Assembly: GCA_001936135.1 (NCBI GenBank)
Contig: CP012809.1
Coordinates: forward strand, 1,537,501-1,601,500
Length of the DNA stretch: 64,000 nt
DNA from: Saccharomycopsis fibuligera x Saccharomycopsis cf. fibuligera
Lineage: Eukaryota > Ascomycota > Saccharomycetes > Ascoideales > Saccharomycopsidaceae
Direction: 5' to 3'
Positions within the stretch are counted from its first letter, which is position 1. The number at the start of each line of letters is the position of its first letter. The translations under genes and the position numbers were made by a program. The notes under the pieces are model-generated. The model was not told the origin of the DNA, did no database searches, and saw only the letters and a program-made list of their open reading frames with translations. Shown one piece after another: positions 41,294-52,424 of the stretch.

Positions 41294-42949
41294 ATGTCTG
41301 CAACATTCTACGTTCACGAAAAAGCAGGGGTGGACGCCCCTTCCCACGATGGCTCCCAGCAAAAGCCATTCCAATCCGCTGCATACGCAGTTTTTGTCCA
41401 AGAAGACGCTAAGGTCTTGGTCTACACCGAAACCGAGGAAGTCAAAGACTACGTTGAGATCTCTGCCTCTGCCCTCAAGAAGGCCAAGAAAGGTGCTGCT
41501 GGTCTCAAGAAAAAAGCTGAAAAGCAAAAAGTTTTAGAAGAACAGAAACAAAAGAAAGCTGAAGAAGATTTGGCTAAACAAACCGCCGCTTTGAAAATCA
41601 GCATTAAAAAGGATGAATCATTGCCGGAAGCTAAAAAGACCAAGTTGGTCAAGATCACCAACTACATTGACCAAAGAGTTGTTGTGCATGGTTGGATTCA
41701 CAGATTGAGAGTCCAGAAGAGCAAAGCTTTTATTGTCTTGAGAGATGGTACTGAGTACGTTCAAGTGATTTTGACCGGCGATTTGGCCGATGCTTACCAA
41801 ACTAGCACTTTGACTCTTGAATCCACTATCACTGTTTACGGTAATGTGGTGAAATTGCCAGAAGGTAAGACTGCTCCTCAAGGCGTTGAATTGGTTGCTG
41901 ACTACTATGAAATCGTTGGTCTTGCTCCAGCTGGTGAAGAAGCCTTCTCCAACAAAGTCCAAGAAAAAGCTGATCCATCTTTGTTGTTGGACCAGAGACA
42001 TTTGACATTGAGAGGCGAAACTTTGTCTGCTGTTATGAAGGTAAGAGCTTCTTTGTTGAGATCTATTAGAAGAGTTTATGATGAAGAAGGTATAACTGAA
42101 GTCACCCCACCATGCATGGTCCAAACCCAAGTGGAAGGTGGTTCTACTTTGTTTGGCTTAAAGTACTATGATCAAGAAGCTTATTTGACTCAATCCTCCC
42201 AGTTGTACTTGGAAACTTGTTTGCCAGCCCTCGGTGACGTTTACTGTATCCAAGAATCTTTCAGAGCTGAAAAATCTCACACTAGAAGACATTTGTCTGA
42301 ATATACTCACATTGAAGCTGAATTGTCCTTTTTGAGTTTTGAAGAATTGTTGGACCACATCGAAACAGTTATTGTTAAGACGATTGACTACGTTTTGCAG
42401 GATCCAGTTGCCGGCCCATTGGTTAAACAATTGCATCCAGAATTCGTCGCTCCAAAATTGCCATTCAAGAGATTGCAATACATCGAAGCCTTGGAATGGT
42501 TGAACCAACACGGTATCAAAAACGAAGAAGACAAAGAATTTACTTTTGGTGACGATATTGCTGAAGCTGCTGAAAGAAAGATGGTTGATGCTATGAACGT
42601 TCCAATCTTGTTGACCAGATTCCCAGTGGAAATCAAATCTTTTTACATGAAGAAATGCCAAGATGATCCAAGAGTCACCGAATCTGTTGATGTCTTGATG
42701 CCAACTGTTGGTGAAATCACTGGTGGTTCCATGAGAATTGACAACTTGGATGAATTAATTGAAGGTTTCAAGAGAGAAGGTATTGATCCAGCCTCATACT
42801 ACTGGTTTAGCGACCAAAGAAAATACGGTACTTCTCCACACGGTGGTTACGGTTTAGGTACTGAAAGAATCTTGGCTTGGTTGTGTAAGAGATTCACTGT
42901 CAGAGATTGTTCCTTGTACCCAAGATTCACCGGCAGATGTAAGCCATGA
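41294..42949 (+). CDS. DED81: Asparaginyl-tRNA synthetase, cytosolic
   Basis: Charges tRNA-Asn. The 551-residue protein compares with 554 in S. cerevisiae Ded81. It has a eukaryotic N-terminal extension with a Lys-rich helix (about 55-100) and an OB-fold anticodon-binding domain around VVVHGWIHRLRVQKSKAFIV. The class II core has motif 2 FRAEKSHTRRHLSEYTHIEAE-like sequence near residue 325 and motif 3 GGYGLGTERILAWLC near 520. It ends LYPRFTGRCKP, the AsnRS C-terminus, which separates it from aspartyl-tRNA synthetase. Codons are strongly biased to the preferred set, so it is highly expressed. Confidence 0.96.
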   Translation: MSATFYVHEKAGVDAPSHDGSQQKPFQSAAYAVFVQEDAKVLVYTETEEVKDYVEISASALKKAKKGAAGLKKKAEKQKVLEEQKQKKAEEDLAKQTAALKISIKKDESLPEAKKTKLVKITNYIDQRVVVHGWIHRLRVQKSKAFIVLRDGTEYVQVILTGDLADAYQTSTLTLESTITVYGNVVKLPEGKTAPQGVELVADYYEIVGLAPAGEEAFSNKVQEKADPSLLLDQRHLTLRGETLSAVMKVRASLLRSIRRVYDEEGITEVTPPCMVQTQVEGGSTLFGLKYYDQEAYLTQSSQLYLETCLPALGDVYCIQESFRAEKSHTRRHLSEYTHIEAELSFLSFEELLDHIETVIVKTIDYVLQDPVAGPLVKQLHPEFVAPKLPFKRLQYIEALEWLNQHGIKNEEDKEFTFGDDIAEAAERKMVDAMNVPILLTRFPVEIKSFYMKKCQDDPRVTESVDVLMPTVGEITGGSMRIDNLDELIEGFKREGIDPASYYWFSDQRKYGTSPHGGYGLGTERILAWLCKRFTVRDCSLYPRFTGRCKP

Positions 42950-43535
42950 ACAAAGAAAAAAAAAAACAAGAGAGAGAGAAAGAATAAATAAATCGGCTAT
43001 CAGGCGATAAACAGTTTTAAACAGTAAGAGAATGCTGCCTTTCAAATATTTTCATCATGTATTAGATAGTTTATTATTTTCAGTTTTATTCACTTTTTTC
43101 TTCTTTTCTTTTCTAGCGCTTCGATTTCTATTCCCCTTTTTGCTTGCCAATAATATACTATAGCTACAATACCTGTCAGATTTAGTAGTACAAACACTTG
43201 AAAATTTTCGCCACAAGAGTAGTTTAACCTTAAACGTTCATCAGCAAATTAACTTGTTTGTGCTATTATTGGATTAAGGAAAGAAAAAAGTAAACCATGC
43301 GTCACAATGCATCACAATGTATAGAAACGCATTTATCAGTAGATATGTGTGAAAGGTAAACAAAAGCGTGTTTTCTTCTTGAACCAAACGTAAATAAATA
43401 AACTCTGGAAAATGTTATCGGTAATGAAAGAAATGAAAGACCATACAGAGATACGCCAAATCAGAAGCCGTTAAATTTAGCTTTACCCTTAATTGGATCT
43501 AATCAACACACTTAAAATTCCATAAACACGCAGTC
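42950..43535. other. Intergenic region between DED81 and the CIK1-like gene
   Basis: 585 bp. A-rich 3' end of DED81, a T/C-rich stretch near 43080-43140, then the promoter of the next gene. No gene or RNA recognised. Confidence 0.6.
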
Positions 43536-45857
43536 ATGGCCTCACCACTAAGGCATACGAAACATGGAGAGTTGAAAAAGCCTCAAGTTCTGCTCAATAA
43601 ACGAATCACCAGTGGTCCGATCTATAACTCATCGCCCACTAAAAGCATTAGCAATGATAATAGCAACAATAATAACATTCATCAAAACGAAAACAGAATT
43701 AGCAATCACAGAAGTAATAGTGGGTTGAGCTCGGACTGGAGATCTTTTTCTTCAAGAAGTTACTTGAACGCTTCCCCGGTGCGAGACTTAGGGTCGCCCA
43801 TCAGGATGAAAACCACAACTCCAAGAGCCTCCAGTCTCACAAGCAGGAGAGATAACATTTTCAATAGTATTAGCAATAGGGATAATGCTAGTAAAGGTGG
43901 CTTTACTAATGCTAATGGAAACGGAAATGCTACTAATGGCAAAGACGTCGCGTTTTCTGAAAGGGATAAATACTACACTCAGCAGATTGAAAAGCAAGAA
44001 CAAAAATTACGAGAAATAATTGAACAAATCAAAGAAAATTCAGCCAAATTAAACAATTTATACAGTGATAAAGTCAGTTTAAGTGCCAATAAGACCAAAC
44101 TTAAACATCAGCTTAGAGAATTGGAAGCAAAGTTTCAAAATGTAGATAAAGAGCTCGAGTATAATAATGAGATTCAAAATAGAAAACTCGAGCTTGAAGT
44201 AGAAAAGTTGAATATTTCATACAAGGAGAAAGAACATGCGATGAGAAGAAGAATCAATGAGATTAGAACCGCATGTGAAGGGAAACTAAAAGAAGCACAG
44301 CTGTTCAATAGTACGCAGACATTAAGTGAGATTCAACATCTAAAGAGCAACATTGCAGAGCTCAGACATAAAATTGAAACGGTGACAAGAAAAAACAACC
44401 TACTAATAGAAGATAAAGAAAACCATCTAAATGAAGAGTACAATAAGAAACAACAAGAAATGGAACGCAGAATTGCGCTGTCTAGAGAGACACTAGAAGC
44501 AAAAAGATTGCAAATAGATCAAGAAAAACAAACTTTGGACAAGATAATGGAGACATATTATCAAGGAAGAAGCAAAATTGAACAATTAGAAGAACTGATA
44601 AGAAATTTGGAAACCAATAAACTGTCAACAACAGAAGTCATCAATGAGCTCAACAGTGAGATTGGTATACTAAGGAACAGAAATAGTGAAAAGCAAAACG
44701 TGGTCAATGAATGGGAAATCGAATTCAACAAGTATCAAGCTAGCAACAATGAAGTGTTAGCTAAATTAAAAAAGGAAAAATTCTTAAAACGCAGAACCGA
44801 ATTTGCTATTCAATCGTTATTGGAAAAGCTACGAGTCTATGTGAGGATATTGTACAGTAGTGACGCCACTAGTTATGATAATACCTATTCCAGTCTATCA
44901 CCGTACCATATCCGCAACGAGAACAATGGCATTGAACAACTAACTATAAACAACGAATCCTTCACCGTTTCCAAAATATTTAAGCCTCTTTCAGATGATG
45001 AAATGTGTGAGGAGTTTGACTGCTTATTGGAAGAATCATTTAAATGTTTGAATACTTCAGTAATGATAATAGGCGATCAAACATCACACAAGTATGGGCC
45101 TTTTTTACTGTTGTTGTTGAAGAAAAATTTTGAACATTTGAAAAAAAGATATGTTGAGAAGCTTCAGCCTCGTGGTTGGAGTTTTAATTTCAGCTTCCAG
45201 TGTCTTGCTATTTCAGCAACGGACAATAAGTTTATGGATATGCTAGCCAACAAAAACAGAGATAATGACAAGAACGACGATAATAATGGAAATGATAGTG
45301 ACCAAACAAAAGGCACCAAGATACCAGAGACGCAACAAAACAAACAAGAAGAAACTACAATTTTCATTGGCAAAAGAGACATTGTCTCCACTTCCACAAT
45401 CATTCCACTATCATTAGCAAAAGACAACACATTAGCTTTCAGTGAAATTCGCGAAATGCAGATACCGGCAAACTCGGTACCATTCTTATTATTTCACATA
45501 AAAGGAAACAATTCCAGTTTGCAAAAATCCGTCAACTCAACATCCTTCACTTTAGATTTTACTCTGTCTAATAATAAAAATAATCATCATCAAGACTTAA
45601 GCATTATTACTCAGATTTTTGATGATGTTGTTAGCACAATTGCTCAGAATAAATACCAATCAAGCATCTATAAAGACGATGAATTGTTTCTAAAACAGCT
45701 TGTTCATTCACTTTACGCAAATACTGAATCAATCACCACGTTGAATATAAGTAGTGAAAATTTGAACAGTGAGCCATTTGGAAAGATGTTGCAATTGGGG
45801 AATAAGATTAACTCCGTGGCTTCGCCGCCAAAGAAAAGAGCAATCAGAGGTTTGTAA
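43536..45857 (+). CDS. Kar3-associated pseudo-kinesin (Cik1/Vik1 type)
   Basis: 773 residues: a basic, Ser/Asn-rich N-terminus (about 1-140), a long coiled coil (about 145-430), a kinesin-14-like neck ending LRVYVRI at 432, and a motor-like C-terminal domain. Where kinesins have GQTGSGKT, this protein reads GDQTSHKYG, so the ATP-binding loop is lost. A Lys/Asn/Asp-rich insert follows MDMLANKNRDN. A coiled coil plus a nucleotide-free motor fold at the C-terminus is the plan of Cik1 and Vik1, which pair with the minus-end motor Kar3 on the spindle and in karyogamy. CTG-clade yeasts usually carry one such gene, so I do not choose between the two names. The N-terminal Ser/Pro sites may be Cdk targets (inference). 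Confidence 0.8.
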   Translation: MASPLRHTKHGELKKPQVLLNKRITSGPIYNSSPTKSISNDNSNNNNIHQNENRISNHRSNSGLSSDWRSFSSRSYLNASPVRDLGSPIRMKTTTPRASSLTSRRDNIFNSISNRDNASKGGFTNANGNGNATNGKDVAFSERDKYYTQQIEKQEQKLREIIEQIKENSAKLNNLYSDKVSLSANKTKLKHQLRELEAKFQNVDKELEYNNEIQNRKLELEVEKLNISYKEKEHAMRRRINEIRTACEGKLKEAQLFNSTQTLSEIQHLKSNIAELRHKIETVTRKNNLLIEDKENHLNEEYNKKQQEMERRIALSRETLEAKRLQIDQEKQTLDKIMETYYQGRSKIEQLEELIRNLETNKLSTTEVINELNSEIGILRNRNSEKQNVVNEWEIEFNKYQASNNEVLAKLKKEKFLKRRTEFAIQSLLEKLRVYVRILYSSDATSYDNTYSSLSPYHIRNENNGIEQLTINNESFTVSKIFKPLSDDEMCEEFDCLLEESFKCLNTSVMIIGDQTSHKYGPFLLLLLKKNFEHLKKRYVEKLQPRGWSFNFSFQCLAISATDNKFMDMLANKNRDNDKNDDNNGNDSDQTKGTKIPETQQNKQEETTIFIGKRDIVSTSTIIPLSLAKDNTLAFSEIREMQIPANSVPFLLFHIKGNNSSLQKSVNSTSFTLDFTLSNNKNNHHQDLSIITQIFDDVVSTIAQNKYQSSIYKDDELFLKQLVHSLYANTESITTLNISSENLNSEPFGKMLQLGNKINSVASPPKKRAIRGL

Positions 45858-46295
45858 ACACTTGTTTAAAAAAGGAAATGTTCAAAAGAGAAAACCAATA
45901 TTTAATTATTCAAGTGTCTTATAGCTATGTTATTATTGGCATTTAATGAGATATGATAGAACAATTTTTATTCCTTATATTTTCAGTGCTGTAGTACCAG
46001 TAGAGTTCTGTTTGGTATGCTCCTGCTGAAATTTTTAAGCATGCGTTGTTAGTCGACTTTTGTCAGGCATCCTGTCTGCTGGTTTGCTAAATATCTGATT
46101 AATAAACAGCAGGTTTACAATCTTACAAAAATAATAAGATAATTAATAGATAACGAATTACTAGTATACAAAAAAAGAGTAAAAAAAAGAAAAAATAAAC
46201 CAAAAAACACACACACAAAACTATCTAATACGTCTTAGTTTTTTCCTTTATTTTTTTTTTTTTTTTTCTTTTTTGTTTTCAAATATTTTTTGAGT
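45858..46295. other. Convergent 3' intergenic region
   Basis: 438 bp between the stops of the pseudo-kinesin and tricalbin genes. A/T-rich with poly-T near 46252-46267. No gene seen. Confidence 0.6.
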
Positions 46296-49200
46296 TCATT
46301 TTGGAGCTGAGTAACGAACATTTAAAACGAGATTACCAACATTAGCAATCTCAAGAGTAAAGTCTTCATCATTGTCCACTAATCCAGCCAATGGGATTTG
46401 CCCCTCGCCAACCACTTCATCCTTACCGAGTCTATGATGCACCTTAGCCTGGAAAATCAACAAATCATCAGGAATTGCCTTGAACGTGGATTCTTCACCA
46501 AATGTATAAACACCGCTACTCAATTTTGATGCTCTAGTCTTATGAATCTCCTTAGTGCCAAGTTCTTGATTTTTAAGCAATACTTTGAATTGCAATGATG
46601 AGTGATTGTCATTTAAGGCTGTAAGGTTTTTGACGGTAAGTCTACCAGCCGATCTTCTACCGCCAAAAAGACTTGTGTTTGCAGTTGCTTGTTTAGACAA
46701 TCCATTAGCGTTAGGATTACCTTCTTGAACCTGAGCTGCTCTTTCCCCATTACCGTTGGATTGATTAGCCACTGCGGTACCAACTACTGCTGCGCCAGCA
46801 CCTGCAATACCTCCGGCACCAGTATTGGTTCCTATGGCATTCACCGTACCGCCACTACCATTAACCCCACCAGCAGCACCCCCGCTCTTGGTATTATTGG
46901 TAGTTGAATGAGTAAGGGTTGATTGTGAATCGCCATTATCAAGATTTTCTTTCTTGCTACCATTGAAACTAGCAGTAGAATCTCTTTTACTTTTTCTTTT
47001 ACTACCGCCAAAAGCGCCTAACAACTTAGAACCACCTTTACCGACACCACCAGCAATCAACCCAGCGCCGCCGAGTGCACCTTTAGCGACACCACCAACA
47101 AGTTTCACTGGTGCTTTAGTGACAGATCCAATACCTGGTAAGCCGCCGCCAAATTTCTGTACTTGTGGTCTAATGTATTGTGGTTCAAATTTCACTTTAA
47201 AGTTAACTTTACCAGCATCTCCGTGGCCTTTCAAGACTAATGGCACAGTAATATTAGTAACGTCGCCTGGAATAACGCCAGTTAAGTCAATAATGTTTTG
47301 ACCTAAGTCGTCATTATCACCAGCAAGATCCCAGTCAAATACGTGCACAATAAGTTTTGTTCTGGACAATGAAGGAATTGGAAATGTGGCAGATTCGTTC
47401 CATTTTGGATGTAATGTTTTCTTGATAACTTCTGTCTTGAACACTTCAGCGCCATTAAGCTCAATTACGGCAAATGGATCAGACTTACCATTGCTATCAG
47501 CAGAGATCAAGTCTTCACCGTCCAAGATATCAATGGTAATGTTACCGGTATCAAGCATTGTATCAACTGGTTCCACTGGCAATTTGGCCGGACTAAATGC
47601 AACTTGCAAAGTAACAGTCGAATCATCGCCGAGTTGCAAAGTAATTGGCTCATTGTAACCCTTTTTGAGGATTTCAGCAGTAGGGAAAGTCTTTTCAAGC
47701 AAGACGTCCTTCTGTTCTTCGACTTCTTCTTTGGTGGTTTCTCTAAGGACAAACAACGAGTTTTTCAAGTCTCTAATAAAAATATTTTCATGGGAAGTGG
47801 AGATCAAACCATTACTTGCTGGACCAGTGGTAAGACCTGGATAACCAGCCTCATCAACTAATACTGAAAGAAATGCTTTTTTGTGAGTCAAATTACCCTT
47901 CATGATGTTAACTGATAAAATGCCACTTTGATAGGTCAATAATTCTTCAACTGGGATCTTCTTTTTATGTGGATCTCTGTCCTTGAATGGGCTATCAACT
48001 TCAACCCATTCATAATCATTTGGTTTCTTTTCGTATGCTTTCTTCAATTTGGCTTGTTCTTCATCTTCCTTGACGAGTTGCTGTCTAATCTTTTCATCTT
48101 CAGTTTCTAATTCTTCAATTTCTTTTGGAGTGTAAACTGGAGTCACTGGATAAAAACTAAGAGAATAGTTCAAAACGCCTTTGGATTTCTTAGCCTTGGA
48201 AACAAATAATGGAGCCTCTTTAATGACATTGCTTCCATCAATATGGATGTATTTCTCATTAGTGCCCTTATGCAAGAACTCCTCAGCTTTGAATGAAGTA
48301 GAACCCAAGCTTCTGTCTTTACCATTTTTTTCCGCATCGTAGACTTCCAAAGAAATGTATTGACTTTCAGAAACAACAGGGATCCAAGCAACTTCTTCAA
48401 AAATTGGATCTAAAGTTTCTGGATGGATAACAGTTTCATACTTAACCTTACCATTGATGAGCACTTTGACATAGGGGTCAACTTTGCCGTGGAATTCAAG
48501 ATTCTTCAAATCGACAGCATCACGAATATGGATTCTAAAAGTACCTAATGGGTCTCTGTGGGTAACGTCACTAGCAATTTGCGTCATGGCAACTGGCCTC
48601 CAAGTTGGAGTAAGCTTAAGAAATCCTTTTGGAGACAATTTGAACATTTGATTACCACTGGCTGCCACTTGAGTAATGATATCATCAAGAGTACCTTCAT
48701 AATCGCCCAACACTGTGTCTTCCGCAAATCCAACCGAATCTCTGATAACAATCTTAATATTAGTTTCGGACTTGGAGCTAATCAAAGTTTCAATAATGTC
48801 ACCAAATGATGGTTCATTAGATCTCTTAAGAACTCTAGTCTTGTGATTCAATTTACCATTAATGAAAATTTCAGCATATGGAGACAACTGGCCCACCAAA
48901 GAAGAAGATAAATCCAATCCTTTAGCTTCGTTCAAGGTAAGATTCAATATACCAACTTCAGATTCTGGAGTAGCACCCTTGCTGCCGTCCTCTTCGGTTT
49001 CTGCTTGAAGTTCTGGATAGTAGTGCAAATCGAAATTAGCAAAACCTTGTTTTTTGCCGTTATTATCAATCTTGACCGAGAGGCCTTCGTAATGTTCTTT
49101 CTGAAGACACTCATTCAAATCAAATTGAGCAATACCAACCAGCTTGTCTTTACCAAAGGAGTTTTTTATGAAAAATTCAATGTTGAGGTTTTGGTTGATG

Positions 49201-50866
49201 GAGTTGAGTAAGACGTAATGGGTTTTGTTCCAGACAGGGTTTTTGGTATCTTTCTTGATATCGGTTCTGATTTTCTTGGAGTCATCGGCATTATTATCAG
49301 CAGAAATGACGGCGTAATAATCATCAGTGCCAGAAGAAAGAGTAGCATCTTTCAAGTCGACGACAAGTACGGAGTTGGCATCAGTAGAAGCAGCATTCAT
49401 CATATCAACAAGATTAACTTCTTGGTAATTTGGAGCAATCAAGAATGACTTAATAGCCCAATTGATACCATCATTAATCAAAGATTTCAAACCTGGCACA
49501 AATTTCATAATATCAATACCAAAACTGTCACCACTAAGTGGCTTCAAAGCGTAATCAATCTTTGGAGGTTCCAAAAATTGAACTCTAATGATTTCAATCA
49601 TTGGAAATCTATCAGTAAAACTCATTCTGATTTTCATTCTACCAACAAATCCCATATCTTGAACACTAAATGGGATCTTTTTGGAAATAATACCTTTACC
49701 CAATGCGGCCTTAATAACAACCTTTGGCATAATTTGCTTTCTGATTTCCGCTTTAGTCATGTTTTCTCTATTGTTAGGATCAAATGCAAAAGCCCAGTCC
49801 ATTTCGTAGGCATCTTTGCCAATTTTAGTGTAAGATTTAATGGCTGTAACTTTTGGTGCTACTGAGCCTAAATGGAATTGAGATAATTCTACCGCATCAA
49901 TACCACCACCAGGAGCAACACCAGCCAAGATTGGGTTAACGTTGGCTTTGACAATGTCACCCATCAAAGGCATATAAACAATCCAGACTTTTGAAAGCAA
50001 GTTATTCATCCATTCCAAAGTTTCAGTTTCGTTCTCCAAACGGTCAGAAATAGAAAGTCTCAACATATCGTCTCTAGTGTCTCTAACAAATCTTCTAAAT
50101 TCTGCTCTATAAACTGAGGCAGTACCAAAAAACACCACTCCTAGCCATAAAAGCCCCCCACCAAAGTGAGCAACCAACCAGGAGAAAAAACAAGTACCAA
50201 TGACAAGAACAGTGTTGATGTAAAAATCGCTATAGTAAGCATCACTCAAGTACGTTCTCATTGCTTCTGACTTGGCCAAGATGGTTTCACCATCGCCTCC
50301 CTTAGAGACCTCATCTTGATAGTAGCCAATGCTTTCCCAATCAAATGTGCCAGCATCAGGGTTCAAGTTGCGATTTAACGGTTTGCGTTCTGGGGTTGGA
50401 GGAGATATTTGCTGTTCTGGTGGCGGAGGAGGGGTTTCCTCCTTTTTGTCTCTTTTGAAATTTTTCGAAACGCCATTTAAACCTTTATTGACGCCGGAGA
50501 CCCCTTTATTGAGGCCTTTGTTGACACCACTGCCAACACCTTTACCGCCCTTCACAATGTTTTTTGGGGCGCCTTTGACTTTGCCCAATCCTTTGGAAAA
50601 TTTTGATTTAGAGGCGTCTTCGGTTGCCTGTTCAGCCTGTTCCTATTATGAACGTTAGTATTTTGATAGCTATTGGTTGCCAATAGTGTATTACAATAAG
50701 AATTGGCATTCTTTCATCGCCAACAGCGTGGTTCACGCAGCACAGATGTGCGAGCAATCTAAAAAAAAAACGTATAGCGAAGAAGCCAAAAGTCAATTGA
50801 GTTTGTGAGGAACCGAATATAGGGGAGCAATGGGGAAATAAAAGTCAATCGACGTACCGCACTCAT
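46296..50866 (-). CDS. Tricalbin (ER-plasma membrane tether with SMP and C2 domains), two exons
   Basis: Exon 1 is only 50858-50866 (Met-Ser-Ala) and exon 2 is 46296-50642; together 1451 residues. Parts: a Gly/Lys-rich N-terminus, a membrane hairpin (about 145-185, with SWLVAHFGGGLLWLGVVFF), an SMP lipid-transfer domain (about 205-400), and about five C2 or C2-like domains. Clear C2 cores include RDAVDLKNLEFHGKVDPYVK and DGEDLISADSNGKSDPFAVI, the latter with Asp pairs suited to calcium. A Gly/Ser/Asn-rich linker precedes a last C2-like domain. The family tethers cortical ER to the plasma membrane and moves lipids. S. cerevisiae has Tcb1-3; I cannot say which is closest. Without exon 1 the frame has no ATG near its head, only a TTG that reads as an internal codon. 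Confidence 0.9.
50643..50857 (-). other. Tricalbin intron (215 nt)
   Basis: On the minus strand, donor GTACGT directly after ATGAGTGCG, a perfect TACTAAC branch site (complement of 50654-50660), acceptor CATAATAG. Phase 0. It joins Met-Ser-Ala to Glu-Gln-Ala-Glu-Gln-Ala. The donor has C at position 4, a weaker form than GTATGT. Confidence 0.85.
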
Positions 50867-51458
50867 TGTAGCAAATTGAGTAGTAGCAAAAATATACTAA
50901 GCTTTGAAAGTAAAAGTCAATTGAGAAGCAAGAACTGTTTAGAAAGAAAAGAAAAGCAGCAGAACGAGAAGAGGAGCAAGAAGAAGGATATAATCTGACG
51001 AAGGATAATATTGTTGTGGTGATAATCAGGGGCTGGTTGGCTCAGCAGTGTGCGACAATAGAGTGAAATTGAGATGCTATTGCTGTCCGGAACTCGAGCC
51101 CGAAGTGGCTTTGAGGCTCGTGACTTATGAAATTTTCTTTCAAATTTACCGGTATGGATTTAATATACGAGGGTGAGTATGCATTGTTTCATCATGTGAC
51201 TCTATACTACCGGGTAGACATAATTACTGAAACTGCCACTCAGCAAGCATCCAACCTGCCAGTGTATTACAACTTGTCATCGTCCCTGAATCTCAACTTG
51301 CCATAGTGAGTCTCATCAACTGTTCGCAGATCAACATCAACATTACTGTTCTCACAAACTGGTAATGCAGTTTAAGCAAGTTAAGCAAAGCTAGTTACGC
51401 CAGATGAGAATGTATTATAATGTCTATCAATTTTCTATCTCTATTGTGGTCAAACCTA
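50867..51458. other. Tricalbin promoter and HIS2 3' region
   Basis: 590 bp. A purine-rich stretch (about 50905-50995) lies just upstream of the tricalbin start, then mixed sequence. No gene or tRNA. Confidence 0.55.
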
Positions 51459-52424
51459 TCACTGGTACTGTTTCCAGAAAGAATCATGTTTAATTTCCTC
51501 AATGGTTTCTGACCTAACAACTGTCTTTGAATTCTCCACATCAACATAATACAACTTGTCCAACTTGAGAGTGTTGTCAACGTAGTCCAACACTTTGTGA
51601 AAATTTAACCCAACTTGAGCAATAGAATGACTATCGTCGCTTAAACAAAATCTTCCTCCGCCATACTTGATAATTGCCTCAGCGATATCCACTCCGGGGT
51701 ACGGCGTACTCCAACCTTTCCGAATAGCAGCACTATTCAATTCAAACAACCCACCATAACTTTCAACAAATTTAATGTTTCGTATTATCTTTGCCCACAC
51801 TTTAGGCCACTCTTTTTCAATATTCACCTCGCTCTTTACTTTTTTTCCCGTGATTTCGGAATCCACTACGTCGTCACCGCACATAAGCTTAATCAAGTCA
51901 AAATGGCCAACCACCACAGGTTTAATTTTAGCAAGCATCAAATATTGCAAATCGTAATATTCTTCAAACAAGTGGTGTATGCTACCTCCGCACGATTCCA
52001 CTGCTTCGTGCCAAAGCTCCTGATTGAAATCAATAGGAATTGAGTGAACATAGTGCACTGATCCAACACACATGTCAAATTTACCCAGTTCAAGTAATGC
52101 CACGCTACTGTCAATGTGTTCATCATCAGCTCCTTCAACTTCAAATCCAACAAGGAATTTGGTCTTGATGGTTGGGTCATCACTGGCGCGTTTCTGAATT
52201 TGGCGAGCGTGTGTGATGAAGTTATCAAAATTTTCTTGCAAGTTGTGAACAGTGTAATGTTTATCATGCTCTTCAGGGTACATTAATTTATCGTCAGTAC
52301 GGGGCTGATGCTCGGTGAGACAGAACGTTTTGAAGCCCATGTCGATGGCTTTTTGGGTGATGGTTTCTAAAGTGTCCAGGGCATGGGAGACATAGTCTCC
52401 GCTGTGTGAATGGTGGGAGTGCAT
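51459..52424 (-). CDS. HIS2: Histidinol-phosphatase (PHP family)
   Basis: Removes phosphate from histidinol phosphate in histidine synthesis. The 321-residue protein starts MHSHHSHSGDY, the N-terminal metal-binding HxH of the PHP superfamily. It then has CLTEHQPR, FLVGFEVEG, VGSVHYVHSIPIDF and near the end LSDDSHS, giving the other metal ligands. S. cerevisiae His2 (335) has the same opening. A CTG codon at residue 15 (between SHA and DTLETI) sits where the baker's yeast protein has a small polar residue, so Ser is a better fit than Leu. This supports the CTG-Ser code. Confidence 0.95.
   Translation of the reverse strand: MHSHHSHSGDYVSHALDTLETITQKAIDMGFKTFCLTEHQPRTDDKLMYPEEHDKHYTVHNLQENFDNFITHARQIQKRASDDPTIKTKFLVGFEVEGADDEHIDSSVALLELGKFDMCVGSVHYVHSIPIDFNQELWHEAVESCGGSIHHLFEEYYDLQYLMLAKIKPVVVGHFDLIKLMCGDDVVDSEITGKKVKSEVNIEKEWPKVWAKIIRNIKFVESYGGLFELNSAAIRKGWSTPYPGVDIAEAIIKYGGGRFCLSDDSHSIAQVGLNFHKVLDYVDNTLKLDKLYYVDVENSKTVVRSETIEEIKHDSFWKQYQ

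Noticed and set aside
51050-51130. tRNA-like stretch with GGCTCAGCAG and CTCGAGCCC
   Set aside because: No acceptor pairing, anticodon arm or proper T-arm could be built.
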